Part shown: positions 48,168-57,454 of the stretch, one piece after another | How positions within the stretch are numbered: the stretch's first letter is position 1 | Layout: the number at the start of each line of letters is the position of its first letter | Origin: Pseudomonas sp. 8O | GTDB lineage: Bacteria; Pseudomonadota; Gammaproteobacteria; Pseudomonadales; Pseudomonadaceae | Length of the DNA: 64,000 nucleotides | Assembly: GCF_902506495.1 (NCBI RefSeq) | Contig: NZ_LR733264.1 | Coordinates: 1,876,900 to 1,940,899, forward strand | Reading direction: 5' to 3' | Notes under the pieces: generated by a model | Databases searched by the model: none | The model's input: the letters and a program-made list of their open reading frames with translations, nothing else | Told to the model about the DNA's origin: nothing | Position numbers and translations under genes: made by a program

Positions 48168-49838
48168 TTAGTGATCCAGCGCCTTGTACTTCTCGCGCAG
48201 GTGGTTACGGATATAGACCGCAGTCAGGTTGAGCAGGGCGATAACGATCACCAGCAGCAGCGCAGTGGCGTAAACCAGCGGACGCGCAGCCTCGACGTTG
48301 GGGCTCTGGAAGCCGACGTCGTAGATGTGGAAGCCCAGGTGCATGATCTTCTGGTCCAGGTGCAGGTAAGGGTAGTTGCCATTGAGCGGCAGACTCGGCG
48401 CCAGTTTCACCACACCCACCAGCATCAGCGGCGCCACCTCGCCAGCGGCACGTGCCACGGCGAGAATCAGGCCGGTCATCATCGCCGGGCTAGCCATCGG
48501 GATGACTACCTTCCACAGCGTCTCGGCCTTGGTCGCGCCGAGCGCCAGCGAACCTTCGCGTACTGCACGCGGAATCCGCGCCAGGCCTTCCTCGGTGGCG
48601 ACGATGACCACCGGCAGGGTCAGGATCGCCAAGGTCAGCGAGGCCCACATCAGGCCTGGCGTGCCGAAGGTCGGCGCCGGCGCGGACTCGGGGAAGAACA
48701 GGCTGTCGATCGAGCCGCCCAGCACATAGACGAAGAAGCCCAGGCCGAACACGCCGTAGACGATCGAAGGTACGCCTGCCAGGTTGTTCACCGCGATGCG
48801 GATCACCCGGGTCAGCGGACCCTGATGCGCGTATTCACGCAGATAGACCGCAGCGATCACGCCGAACGGGGTGACGATCACCGCCATCAGCATGACCATC
48901 AGCACGGTGCCAAAGATCGCCGGGAAGATCCCGCCTTCAGTGTTGGCCTCACGCGGCTCGTCGCTGACGAACTCCCACAGTTTCATGGCGTAGAAACCGA
49001 GCTTGTCGAAAGTACCCATGGCATTCGGGCGGAAGGCCCGCACCACCTTGCCCAGAACGATATCGCTCTCGCGGCCGTCGCTGACACGCACGGTCATGCT
49101 GTCGCGGTTGAACTGCTGATAGAGCTCGACAATCTGCGCTTCCAGCACCTTGTAGTCTGCATCCAGTGCGGCACGGCGCTGATCCAGGGCGGCCTGGGCG
49201 GCGGCATCCAGCTTGCCCTGCAACTCCAGCTTGCGCCCCTCCAGACGGATTCGCTCGATGCCGTGATTGATCCGGCCAATGTCCTTCTTCTCCAGACGCG
49301 ACAACTGAGCATGCAACTGATCAACACGCTCGATGCGCTTCTGCAGTTCGGTCCAGGCCGCTTCACCTTCGGCGACTATCTGGCCGTTCTCTTTGACGTT
49401 GACCAGGTAGCCATACATGTTGCCCCACTCACGGCGCTCCACCACCATCAGCTCGGCCGGCGTGCGCGGGTTGCTCAGCCACTCACCGATGACCCAGGCG
49501 AAGTCGGCGCCGAACAACTCGCGGTTACCCACCTTGAGCAGTTCGCGAGTCATGAACTCGCCGCCTTCCTCGGCCACCGGCATGCCGGCAGCGGCCAGGC
49601 GCGCGCGCGGCACTTCCTCGATCTGGGTGATCTCACCAGCCATCACCCGGGCTTCCTGGCCAGGCACTTGGTAGTCGGCCTCGATCACGTCGGCCGGCCA
49701 GAAGTGGCCCAGGCCACGGGTGGCGATGACCATCAGCAGGCCCAGGGTCATGATGATGGCGATGGCAACCGCGCCACCACTCATCCATACGCCCGGGGCG
49801 CCGCTCTTGTACCAGGACTTCAGGTTGTTCTGTTTCAC
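48168..49838 (-). CDS. pstA: Phosphate ABC transporter permease PstA
   Basis: 556 residues, much longer than E. coli PstA (about 296) because of a large N-terminal periplasmic domain with a coiled-coil-like part (about 150-225); this long form is usual in Pseudomonas. The permease domain is in the last 270 residues, with LGATKAETLWKVVIPMASPAM as the coupling loop. The start is GTG at 49838, with AGGTGTG in front. Confidence 0.93.
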   Translation of the reverse strand: MKQNNLKSWYKSGAPGVWMSGGAVAIAIIMTLGLLMVIATRGLGHFWPADVIEADYQVPGQEARVMAGEITQIEEVPRARLAAAGMPVAEEGGEFMTRELLKVGNRELFGADFAWVIGEWLSNPRTPAELMVVERREWGNMYGYLVNVKENGQIVAEGEAAWTELQKRIERVDQLHAQLSRLEKKDIGRINHGIERIRLEGRKLELQGKLDAAAQAALDQRRAALDADYKVLEAQIVELYQQFNRDSMTVRVSDGRESDIVLGKVVRAFRPNAMGTFDKLGFYAMKLWEFVSDEPREANTEGGIFPAIFGTVLMVMLMAVIVTPFGVIAAVYLREYAHQGPLTRVIRIAVNNLAGVPSIVYGVFGLGFFVYVLGGSIDSLFFPESAPAPTFGTPGLMWASLTLAILTLPVVIVATEEGLARIPRAVREGSLALGATKAETLWKVVIPMASPAMMTGLILAVARAAGEVAPLMLVGVVKLAPSLPLNGNYPYLHLDQKIMHLGFHIYDVGFQSPNVEAARPLVYATALLLVIVIALLNLTAVYIRNHLREKYKALDH

Positions 49839-49872
49839 GGCATCACACCTTGAATGAAATCATTCTTTACCT

Positions 49873-49969
49873 CCCCTCTCCCGCAAGCGGGAGAGGGGTC
49901 GGGGCAGAGGGTCCGTGCTGTTCACGCTACCCTCTCCCGCCCTGCGGGCACCCTCTCCCGGAGGGAGAG
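49873..49969. repeat. C-rich hairpin repeats between pstA and pstC
   Basis: CCCCTCTCCCGC-AA-GCGGGAGAGGGG (49873-49898) is a perfect 12-bp hairpin. A second, related CCCTCTCCCG array follows to about 49969. This repeat kind is spread through Pseudomonas genomes; a partial copy is near 36010. It may reduce read-through or set the pstC:pstA ratio. Confidence 0.7.
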
Positions 49970-50001
49970 AGTCATCAGTTGGCCTGCTGCGCAGGCATGT
50001 C

Positions 50002-52287
50002 TTACAGGCTCGAGTACTTGACTCGCAGTCGCTGGCGAATCAGCTCGGCCAGAGTGTTCATCACGAAAGTGAACATCAGTAGCACCAGCGCGGCGAGGAA
50101 CAGCACGCGGTAGTGGGTTCCGCCGACTTCCGACTCGGGCATTTCCACAGCGACGTTAGCGGCCAGGGTACGCATGCCCTCGAAGATGTTGATATCCATG
50201 ATCGGCGTATTGCCGGTGGCCATCAGCACGATCATGGTCTCGCCCACCGCACGGCCCATGCCGATCATCAGCGCCGAGAAGATACCGGGGCTGGCAGTCA
50301 GGATCACCACGCGGGTCAGGGTCTGCCAGGGCGTCGCGCCGAGCGCCAGGGAGCCGAAGGTCAGGCTCTTCGGCACGCTGAACACCGCATCCTCGGCAAT
50401 CGAGTAGATGTTCGGGATCACCGCGAAGCCCATGGCCAGGCCGACCACCAGTGCGTTGCGCTGGTCGAACGGAATACCCAGGTCATTGGTCAGCCACAGG
50501 CGCATGTTGCCATCGAACAGCCAATTTTCCAGGTGACCGCTCATGCTCAAGGAAATCCAGCCAACAGCGATCACCACCGGGATCAGCAGCGCAGCCTCCC
50601 AGCCTTCCGGCACGCGGTGGCGAATGCTCTCAGGCAGCTTGGTCCACAGGAAGCCGGTGAGCAGAATGCCGACAGGTGTCAGCAACAACAGGCTGAAGAT
50701 GCCGGGTAAGTGGTTTTCCAGGAACGGCGCGAGGAACAGGCCGGCGAAGAAACCGAGAATTACCGTCGGCAGGGCCTCCATAAGCTCGATCACCGGCTTG
50801 ACCTTGGTGCGCATGCGCGGCGCCATGAAGTAGGCGGTGTAGATCGCCGCGGCGATGGCCAACGGAGCGGCCAGCAGCATGGCGTAGAACGCCGCCTTGA
50901 GGGTACCGAAGGCCAGCGGCGAGAGGCTCAGCTTGGATTCGAAGTCGGTGTTGGCGGAGGTCGACTGCCAGACGTAATCCGGCTCCGGGTAGCTTTCATA
51001 CCAGACCTTGCCCCACAGCGAACTCCAGGAAATTTCCGGGTGCGGGTTATCCACCACGAAACGCTGCAGCGTGCCGTCCGACTCGACCAGCACACGACTG
51101 GCGCGCGGCGACAGGGCGGCAATGGCGCTGCCTTCGGCGACCTGCTGCTTGAGCAGGGTGCGGTGCGCGGTGCTATGGAATATGCCCAGCTGGCCGTCGG
51201 CATCCAGCGCCATGAAGCCCTTGCGACGCTCCTCGGGGAGGATCTGGGTGATGGCGCTGTTGCCCAGCTGGAAGCTGCGCACCGGCTGGAAGGTCGATTT
51301 ACCGTCTGCATCGCGCACCATGAACCACTGCTGGATACCGCCCTTGGCGTCGCCCAGCATGATGGAGATGCCGCCCAGCAGGCTGGTGGCGCTGGTGATG
51401 CGATTGGAGGCGTCCTTGAGCAGTTCGTAGCGACCGTTGAGGCTGCGCTTGCGCAGATCGAAGACGTCGGCGGTGGACTCGCCATTGATCACGTACAGCC
51501 ACAGCTGGCGCGGATCGAGGATCAGCTCCTGGATGGGGTCGGCGATCTGCGGCAGGTTGATGCGATCCTCGCCGAGGCTGACCTCGCCGGTGAACAGGTT
51601 CTCTTCGCGGCTCAGCGCGATCAAATGCAACTCGCTGCCGGTGGAGCCGGCCAGCATCAGGGTGCCGCTGTTGAGGTTCAGCGCCACATGCTCCAGAGGA
51701 CGGCCCTGCGGGTCCAGCGCGATCGGCTGCTCACCGTAGGGAAAGTCGATCTGCGGTGCGATGGTGCGCACATTGTCCGGGTAGGTCACCTTGTAGTTGT
51801 GTTGCAGCACCAGCACCTGGCCGTTGGACAGGCCAAGGGCGACGCGGCGACTGCCCGGCTGGTCCTGGCTGACAGAGGCGACGCTGACGCCTTCGGCCAG
51901 CGGCAACTGCACGCGGCTCATCGCCTCGCCGTTTTTCAGGTTGAAGAACTGTACGCCACCTGCACGGTCCAGGCGCATGGCCACCTGGTTCTGCTCTTCC
52001 ATGGCCAGCAGCAGCGGCGCCTGCGCCTCGGCCAGCCAGGCCGGTTGCTGAGCCTTGCGCGGGCTCATCTCGGCGCCCTGGAACATCGGCATCACCACAT
52101 GGGCCAGGTAGAAGAAGATCAGGGTGATGGCGCCGAGCACAGCCAGACCACCGATGGAGACGTACCAGCGCGCCAGGCGATCCTTCAGCGCACGCAGGCG
52201 GCGCTTGCGTTGCAGGGCGGGGGTATTGAAGTCGATACCCAGGGGATTCTGTGATCGGTTCACGGATTCGTTTGCCAAGTCGTTCAT
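50002..52287 (-). CDS. pstC: Phosphate ABC transporter permease PstC, long form
   Basis: 761 residues against about 320 in E. coli. After one N-terminal helix (about 45-66) comes a large periplasmic beta-propeller-like part (about 80-430), then the permease core with LGATPWQTLTRVVILTASPGI. The long form is typical of Pseudomonas. The ATG at 52287 gives MNDLANESVNRSQNPLG; an earlier ATG at 52407 would run through the Pho box and is rejected. Confidence 0.93.
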   Translation of the reverse strand: MNDLANESVNRSQNPLGIDFNTPALQRKRRLRALKDRLARWYVSIGGLAVLGAITLIFFYLAHVVMPMFQGAEMSPRKAQQPAWLAEAQAPLLLAMEEQNQVAMRLDRAGGVQFFNLKNGEAMSRVQLPLAEGVSVASVSQDQPGSRRVALGLSNGQVLVLQHNYKVTYPDNVRTIAPQIDFPYGEQPIALDPQGRPLEHVALNLNSGTLMLAGSTGSELHLIALSREENLFTGEVSLGEDRINLPQIADPIQELILDPRQLWLYVINGESTADVFDLRKRSLNGRYELLKDASNRITSATSLLGGISIMLGDAKGGIQQWFMVRDADGKSTFQPVRSFQLGNSAITQILPEERRKGFMALDADGQLGIFHSTAHRTLLKQQVAEGSAIAALSPRASRVLVESDGTLQRFVVDNPHPEISWSSLWGKVWYESYPEPDYVWQSTSANTDFESKLSLSPLAFGTLKAAFYAMLLAAPLAIAAAIYTAYFMAPRMRTKVKPVIELMEALPTVILGFFAGLFLAPFLENHLPGIFSLLLLTPVGILLTGFLWTKLPESIRHRVPEGWEAALLIPVVIAVGWISLSMSGHLENWLFDGNMRLWLTNDLGIPFDQRNALVVGLAMGFAVIPNIYSIAEDAVFSVPKSLTFGSLALGATPWQTLTRVVILTASPGIFSALMIGMGRAVGETMIVLMATGNTPIMDINIFEGMRTLAANVAVEMPESEVGGTHYRVLFLAALVLLMFTFVMNTLAELIRQRLRVKYSSL

Positions 52288-52358
52288 GCGAGAAGTCTCT
52301 GCGCGGGCTTGATTGCAGCGCATGCGGCTGCCCAGGCTTGTCAATCTAACGGGCTTGT

Positions 52359-52387
52359 ATGACAGAAAGGTTACAGCCAGCTGACAT
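52359..52387 (-). promoter_or_regulatory. Pho box before pstC, three half-sites
   Basis: On the minus strand ATGTCAG-CTGG-CTGTAAC, then CTTT-CTGTCAT: three 7-base half-sites at 11-base spacing. The last matches the PhoB consensus CTGTCAT exactly. This gives pstC its own PhoB-controlled promoter apart from pstS. Confidence 0.75.
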
Positions 52388-52393
52388 GACGAA

Positions 52394-52418
52394 GCCCGCC
52401 ACTCCAAGGAGGGCGGGC
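52394..52418 (-). terminator. Hairpin after pstS
   Basis: GCCCGCC and GGCGGGC pair around an 11-base loop, 35 bases past the pstS stop. No strong T tract follows, so it may attenuate rather than stop transcription into pstC, which is common for strongly expressed binding protein genes. Confidence 0.55.
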
Positions 52419-52452
52419 CGCGTCGTTTACATCCTCTAGCGCGAAGCCAGAC

Positions 52453-53418
52453 TTACAGACCCAGTTCCTTCAGGGTCTTCTCGGCCACCTTGGCCGGCAG
52501 CGGGATGTAACCGTCCTTCATCACCACTTCCTGACCCTGCTTGGACAGCATCAGCTTGATGAATTCGGCGTCCAGCGGGCTCAGGGCCTGGTTCGGCGCC
52601 TTGTTGACATAGACGTAGAAGAAGCGAGCCAGCGGGAACTTGCCAGCCAGAGCGTTCTCTTCGTTGGCCTCGAAGGCTTCGCCACCCTTGGAAAGCGGTA
52701 CGGCGCGGACGCTGGAGGTCTTGTAACCGATGCCCGAGTAACCGATGGCATTCAGGGTGCTGGAGATCGACTGCACCACCGAAGCCGAACCCGGCTGCTC
52801 GTTGACGTTGGACTTGAAGTCACCTTTACACAGGGCTTCTTCCTTGAAGTAGCCGTAGGTGCCGGATACCGAGTTACGACCGAACAGCTGGATCGGCTTG
52901 CCAGCCCATTCGCCGGTCATGCCCAGATCACCCCAGGTGGTGATGTCCTTGGCGCCACCGCACAGACGGGTGCTGGAGAAGATCGCGTCAACCTGCTCGA
53001 TGGACAGCGACTTGATCGGGTTGTCCTTGTGCACGAACACAGCCAGGGCGTCGATGGCAACCGGCACGGCGGTCGGCTTATAGCCGTACTTCTCTTCGAA
53101 GGCCTGGATTTCGCTGTCCTTCATCGGACGGCTCATCGGACCCATGTTGGCAGTGCCTTCGGTCATTGCGGGTGGCGCAGTGGAAGAACCGGCGGCCTGG
53201 ATCTGGATGTTGACGTTGGGGTAGTTCTTCTTGAACTCTTCTGCCCACAAGGTCATCAGGTTGGCCAGCGAGTCGGAACCGACGCTGGACAGGTTGCCCG
53301 ACACACCGGAAGTCTTTTCATAGGTCGGCAGAGCCGGGTCGACGGCGGCTACAGCAGATACGGCGCTTACGCCAGCGGCGGCGAAAGTCAGGGCCGCCAT
53401 CAAACGCTTCAGTTTCAT
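52453..53418 (-). CDS. pstS: Phosphate-binding periplasmic protein PstS
   Basis: 321 residues. A signal peptide (ending SAVAAV) is followed by a PstS-type binding protein with [46 protein letters not shown] and [19 protein letters not shown], which line the phosphate site. AGGAG precedes the ATG. It carries a Pho box upstream at 53487-53515. Confidence 0.95.
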   Translation of the reverse strand: MKLKRLMAALTFAAAGVSAVSAVAAVDPALPTYEKTSGVSGNLSSVGSDSLANLMTLWAEEFKKNYPNVNIQIQAAGSSTAPPAMTEGTANMGPMSRPMKDSEIQAFEEKYGYKPTAVPVAIDALAVFVHKDNPIKSLSIEQVDAIFSSTRLCGGAKDITTWGDLGMTGEWAGKPIQLFGRNSVSGTYGYFKEEALCKGDFKSNVNEQPGSASVVQSISSTLNAIGYSGIGYKTSSVRAVPLSKGGEAFEANEENALAGKFPLARFFYVYVNKAPNQALSPLDAEFIKLMLSKQGQEVVMKDGYIPLPAKVAEKTLKELGL

Positions 53419-53486
53419 GCCTTGCTCCTAGCAGGATAGTGTTGGATGGAACGGGCCCAAGTATCTGCAGGCCACGTGACCACTCT

Positions 53487-53515
53487 ATGAAACGAATGTG
53501 ACAGTTAAATGAACG
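53487..53515 (-). promoter_or_regulatory. Pho box before pstS, three half-sites
   Basis: On the minus strand CGTTCAT-TTAA-CTGTCAC, then ATTC-GTTTCAT: three half-sites 11 bases apart, about 70-97 bases before the ATG. Each matches CTGTCAT at five or six of seven bases. Confidence 0.75.
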
Positions 53516-53615
53516 TCGACGACTTTCGGTTGCGGCAGCGAAAAGGCACTTCGGGTGGTTTGGGGGAAGTGCGGGGGATACCGGACTGGCAAATAAGTGT
53601 GTGCTTTCGGTGCCG

Positions 53616-54447
53616 GCACTATCCGTTAGCGCGTCGTCTGAACGTTTAGGTTTCGCCCCTTACGGGCGAGCAACCGTGTTCAGCGTCAAGCCACTTGAGA
53701 CCTGAAATGAGCCTGATCACGGAGCATCGCATTGAGGATGGTAAGCAATTTCCGCATGCAGGCGACGACCGCTACGTGTGGAACAACTTACAAGTCACTT
53801 TCTCTTGCTTGCCCAAGAGAAAGTAACCAAAGAGAAGGGCACCCCGACATCCGAGCTAGGCGCCCCCGCCCTGCTGCGCCGGGGTTCCCTCGCTCCATCA
53901 CCACTCCAGGGGCACGACCGGATGCGGCCCACTGACGAAGGGCCATCCCTGGCCCATCACGGCTCTCGCGACATCCATGTCGCTCAACCCCTTCCACGGC
54001 GATTCCACTCGGCCTCCTGAAGGGGATTTGGGCGTCGTCTGTGAGATCGCGCTTCAAGAGCAAAAGCCAAACGCCACCGACTTTGATCTTCCGGAGATTT
54101 CGCGAGCTCGCGGCCCGGTCCCCTTCAGGAGGCCGAGTGGAGGTGTTGCGTAGGGGAGCGAGCCGCATGGATGCGGCGAGATACCGATGGCGGCCCCACT
54201 TAAAGGGCCAGGGATGGCCCTTGTAAGCCGGCCCCCGGAGCAGCGCCGGAGCGAGGGAAGTTTCGCGCAGCGAAACCCGGATGTCGGGGTGCCCTTCTTT
54301 GGCACACCTTTCTTGGGCAAGCAAAGAAACGTAGCGAAGCGCAGTAACAGCCGCAGGCTGGCCCGCAGGGTGAGCGCAGCGAATCAAGGTGTGGCGCCCG
54401 TAAGGGGCGCAACCCAAACGCTCAACGCACGCGGTAATGGATAGTGC
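53616..54447. repeat. 832-bp non-coding element with long inverted repeats
   Basis: The ends GCACTATCC (53616) and GGATAGTGC (54447) are inverted, and the similarity continues inward about 55 bases (CGCCCCTTACGGGCG at about 53656 against CGCCCGTAAGGGGCG at about 54399). Nested inside is a second inverted structure, about 53811-54026 against 54118-54325, with shared blocks GAAGGGCACCCCGACATCCG, AAGGGCCATCCCTGGCCC and CACTCGGCCTCCTGAAGGGG. No convincing gene lies within. Similar blocks are, from memory, dispersed in related Pseudomonas. It may be a non-autonomous mobile element or several nested insertions. Confidence 0.7.
53686..53786 (-). pseudogene. 3' remnant of an IS110-family transposase
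   Basis: The minus strand encodes PHVAVVACMRKLLTILNAML followed by RDQAHFRSQVA and a stop at 53686. This is the conserved C-terminal end of IS110/IS1111 transposases. A stop codon and unrelated sequence lie just upstream near 53787, so only about 33 residues survive. It sits inside the 832-bp repeat element. Confidence 0.75.
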
Positions 54448-54494
54448 TAAGCCAGTAAGCGATACGCGCACAAACTTACCAATCCGATCCCAAC

Positions 54495-54528
54495 AAAAAA
54501 GCCCCCGCACGCAGTGCGTGCAGGGGCT
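54495..54528 (-). terminator. Rho-independent terminator of the DUF2383 gene
   Basis: AGCCCC-CGCACGC and GCGTGCAGGGGCT pair with one bulge, and the minus strand continues TTTTTTG. It lies 18 bases past the stop at 54546. Confidence 0.88.
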
Positions 54529-54545
54529 CGGATGACGCGCGGGGG

Positions 54546-54980
54546 TTACTGCATATTCTGCTTCAGCGCCCGCATGCGGTCGTGGCAAGCCCGTACCTTG
54601 GGCATTTCCACGGCCAGCAGCACACGGACATCATTGTCCGCACTTTCCAACGCATCTTCGAAGGCATGCAGAATGCGGTCTTCCGCTTCCTCCAGCTGCG
54701 CGACGTAGGTGGCGTCCTCATCCTTGGCCAGCGTCGCGCGGGTGTCGGCGTAGAACTGGCGCAGCTTGCCCAGCAGGGTGCCGCCAGATGCCGGCTCGCT
54801 CTGGTTGGCCGCGACCTTGACGCTCAAGGCGTCGATCACTTCAGTCTTGGCGCGCACCATGTCGCGGAACAGCGCCTGCAGGCGAATATCCTTGACCTCT
54901 TCGTGGGCATGCTCATAGAAGCGCTTGCCGTCACGGGTGATTTCGATCAGTTCATTGAGTTGTGCGGTCTTGCTGCTCAT
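54546..54980 (-). CDS. PA2169-family four-helix bundle protein (DUF2383)
   Basis: 144 residues, ferritin-like helical pattern (LNELIEITRDGKRFYEHAHEEVKD; LFRDMVRAKTEVIDALS). The ATG at 54980 has AAGGAG in front; a longer frame upstream lacks a site. The family is stress-induced in Pseudomonas with unknown function. It follows the BON gene by 67 bases and may share its transcript. Confidence 0.82.
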   Translation of the reverse strand: MSSKTAQLNELIEITRDGKRFYEHAHEEVKDIRLQALFRDMVRAKTEVIDALSVKVAANQSEPASGGTLLGKLRQFYADTRATLAKDEDATYVAQLEEAEDRILHAFEDALESADNDVRVLLAVEMPKVRACHDRMRALKQNMQ

Positions 54981-55047
54981 GGATTCACTCCTTGGCGATG
55001 GGACTTGCGAGATGACAGCCGCTCGAGCGGCTGCGGTGGATTGAAAC

Positions 55048-55878
55048 TCAGCTGCTGATACGCAGGGCGTCGGCGTCGACGCCACGCACACCACGGATGT
55101 TGCGAGCGATCTCGACTGCCAGGCGCTTCTCGGCACTGCTCAGCACGTTGCCACGCAGGCTGACCAGGCCGTCGTCGGTGTTCACCGCAATATTCATGGC
55201 ATCCAGGTTGCGGCTGTAGAGGAAGCTGGCCTTGACCTTGCTGGTGATCCAGCTGTCACTGATGTTCTCGCGCGCTTCGTCGAGTGTGGTTTGCACTTCG
55301 CTGCTACTGCTGTCGGCAGTGCTGATGCTGAGGTGGTTGAACACTTCGCGCACGCCATCGGTATTGGCTGCCAGCTGGCCTGCCAACTCTTTGGCCGCCG
55401 GCGTCTGCGCATGGCCACTGAGGGTGATGTTGCCGGTTTCGCTCTTGACCTGAATATCCAGGCCGCGGGTGTTGCTGTTCCACAGCAACTTGGATTTCAC
55501 CGTGGCAGCCAGGCTGGCGTCCTCAAGGCGCTGCACCATACTCGGCGCATCGCCCTCGACCGCGTCACTGCTGACCTCGATGCGATTGTCCACCGAATCG
55601 ATGCCATCTATGCTCAGCGCCACCTGCTCGGCCAGCTCTTTCTGAACCTCGCTCTCGACCTTGCCGCTGAGGGCGGCCTCACCGTCCTCAACGTCGATAT
55701 CGAGCTTGAAAGGGTTGAGATGCCGGTTGAGCGCGAAGGCTGTCCAGATCGAACCTTCCTGGCGTGCCGCATCCAGTTGCTCAGATAGCTGACCTTCGGC
55801 AGCGTGGCTGGCCAGAGGCGTCAAACCGAGCATCAGCGCGGTGCCAGCGGCCAGTAACAGAGGCTTGAACGGGGGCAT
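55048..55878 (-). CDS. Periplasmic protein with three BON domains
   Basis: 276 residues. The signal peptide ends near LASHAA. Three BON repeats follow, at about 35-105, 115-185 and 200-270, each with the pattern of a hydrophobic strand and a conserved Gly (IDVEDGEAALSGKVES; VKSETGNITLSGHAQT; VNTDDGLVSLRGNVLS). BON domains bind phospholipid or envelope components; OsmY is an example. AGGAG precedes the ATG. A sigma-54 promoter lies 37-54 bases upstream, facing algB. Confidence 0.85.
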   Translation of the reverse strand: MPPFKPLLLAAGTALMLGLTPLASHAAEGQLSEQLDAARQEGSIWTAFALNRHLNPFKLDIDVEDGEAALSGKVESEVQKELAEQVALSIDGIDSVDNRIEVSSDAVEGDAPSMVQRLEDASLAATVKSKLLWNSNTRGLDIQVKSETGNITLSGHAQTPAAKELAGQLAANTDGVREVFNHLSISTADSSSSEVQTTLDEARENISDSWITSKVKASFLYSRNLDAMNIAVNTDDGLVSLRGNVLSSAEKRLAVEIARNIRGVRGVDADALRISS

Positions 55879-55914
55879 GAGTTAACTCCTGTTCGTGAGA
55901 CGATGCAGGGAATA

Positions 55915-55932
55915 TCGCAAGCCCCGTGCCAG
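55915..55932 (-). promoter_or_regulatory. Sigma-54 promoter of the BON-domain gene
   Basis: The minus strand reads CTGGCACGGGGCTTGCGA, a full match to the -24/-12 core (GG-N10-GC spacing). The start would be near 55906, 28 bases before the ATG. AlgB, an NtrC-family protein, is encoded divergently 160 bases away. Confidence 0.78.
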
Positions 55933-55983
55933 CCATCTTAAAATTAAATTCCTTTTTAAAACATAGACTTAACAACCATAAAG

Positions 55984-56007
55984 GCACCCTGCCTGCATGC
56001 AGGGTGC
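55984..56007. repeat. Palindrome in the algB/BON control region
   Basis: GCACCCTGC-CTGCAT-GCAGGGTGC is a perfect 9-bp inverted repeat. No gene ends nearby, so it is more likely an operator, possibly an AlgB site, than a terminator. Confidence 0.5.
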
Positions 56008-56088
56008 AGCATCGGCACAGTCGGGCCGTGCAACTTGCATGGTTTTTACCTGACTAAGCTGCATTGACCCGTCAGATGGAGCATATAC

Positions 56089-57441
56089 ATGGCAGTTTCA
56101 GAGCAAACCAGCGGACGCATCCTGCTGGTGGACGACGAAGCGGCAATCCTGCGTACCTTCCGTTACTGCCTTGAAGACGAAGGCTATGACGTCGCCGGCG
56201 CCAGCAGCGCGACACAAGCCGAGGCGCTGCTACAGCGACAGGTCTTCGACCTGTGCTTTCTCGACCTGCGCCTGGGCGAAGACAACGGCCTGGACCTGCT
56301 GGCGCAGATGCGCATCCAGGCACCCTGGATGCGCGTGGTGATCGTCACCGCCCACTCCGCCGTGGACACCGCCGTCGATGCGATCCAGGCTGGTGCCGCC
56401 GATTACCTGGTCAAACCCTGCACCCCCGATCAACTGCGCCTGGCCGCCGCCAAGCAACTGGAAGTGCGTACGCTGGCCGCACGCCTTGAGGCTCTGGAGG
56501 GTGAGGTGCGCAAAGCCAAGGATGGCCTCGATTCACACAGCCCGGCGATGATGGCGATTCTGGAAACGGCTCGTCAGGTCGCCGCTACCGACGCCAACAT
56601 CCTCATTCTCGGCGAATCCGGTACCGGCAAGGGTGAGCTGTCGCGTGCCATCCACGGCTGGAGCCGCCGTGCCAAGCGCACCTGCGTAACCATCAACTGC
56701 CCATCGCTGACGGCCGAGCTGATGGAAAGCGAACTGTTCGGTCACGCCCGCGGCTCCTTCACCGGTGCCAGCGAAAGCACTCAGGGCCGCGTCAGCCAGG
56801 CCGACGGTGGCACCCTGTTCCTCGACGAGATCGGCGACTTCCCGCTGGCCCTGCAGCCCAAGCTGCTGCGCTTCATCCAGGACAAGGAGTACGAACGTGT
56901 CGGCGATCCGGTAACCCGCCGCGCCGATGTGCGCATCGTCGCCGCGACCAACCTGGACCTCGACGAGATGGTCCGCGAAGGACGCTTCCGCGAAGACCTG
57001 CTTTACCGCCTCAACGTCATCACCCTGAAGCTACCGCCGCTGCGCGAACGTCACGAAGACGTGATGGGCCTGGCAGAGCGCTTTCTCGCCCGCTTCGTCA
57101 GCGACTACGGGCGCCCGGCGTGCGGTTTCAGCCCCGAGGCTGCCGCCGCCCTGCAGGCTTATCACTGGCCAGGCAACATTCGCGAACTGCGCAACGTCAT
57201 CGAACGCGCCAGCATCATCTGCCAGAGCGAAACGGTGGAAGTGACTCACCTCGGCCTCGGCGGCAGCACCGAAGCACCCAGCAGTACCGTGCGCGTCGGT
57301 GCCGCGATGAGCCTCGAAGAGCTGGAAAAGGCGCATATTGCCGCCGTGCTGGCCAGCAGCAACACCCTCGACATGGCGGCCAAGACGCTGGGTATCGATA
57401 CCTCGACCCTCTACCGCAAACGCAAGCAGTACAACCTCTGA
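56089..57441 (+). CDS. algB: NtrC-family response regulator AlgB
   Basis: 450 residues. The receiver has Asp59 in LCFLDLRLG, the AAA+ domain has Walker [10 protein letters not shown], the sigma-54 contact loop reads GSFTGA, and a Fis-type helix-turn-helix closes the protein ([23 protein letters not shown]). AlgB acts with KinB on alginate and virulence genes in P. aeruginosa. Length, motifs and the adjacent kinB match closely. A GGAG site precedes the ATG. Confidence 0.92.
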   Translation: MAVSEQTSGRILLVDDEAAILRTFRYCLEDEGYDVAGASSATQAEALLQRQVFDLCFLDLRLGEDNGLDLLAQMRIQAPWMRVVIVTAHSAVDTAVDAIQAGAADYLVKPCTPDQLRLAAAKQLEVRTLAARLEALEGEVRKAKDGLDSHSPAMMAILETARQVAATDANILILGESGTGKGELSRAIHGWSRRAKRTCVTINCPSLTAELMESELFGHARGSFTGASESTQGRVSQADGGTLFLDEIGDFPLALQPKLLRFIQDKEYERVGDPVTRRADVRIVAATNLDLDEMVREGRFREDLLYRLNVITLKLPPLRERHEDVMGLAERFLARFVSDYGRPACGFSPEAAAALQAYHWPGNIRELRNVIERASIICQSETVEVTHLGLGGSTEAPSSTVRVGAAMSLEELEKAHIAAVLASSNTLDMAAKTLGIDTSTLYRKRKQYNL

Positions 57442-57454
57442 CCACGGGATCTCC

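Noticed and set aside
47262..49853. 863-codon open frame on the plus strand opposite pstB and pstA
   Set aside because: It is antisense to two certain genes, has His/Gln/Arg-rich low-complexity translation and no family character; long antisense frames are expected at this GC content.
50710..52254. 514-codon open frame opposite pstC
   Set aside because: Antisense shadow of a certain gene; no domain or ribosome site support.
53788..54588. 266-codon open frame across the 832-bp repeat element, and an 85-codon one at 54187-54444
   Set aside because: Both lie in inverted repeat DNA, lack ribosome sites, and read as translations of dispersed repeats rather than proteins.
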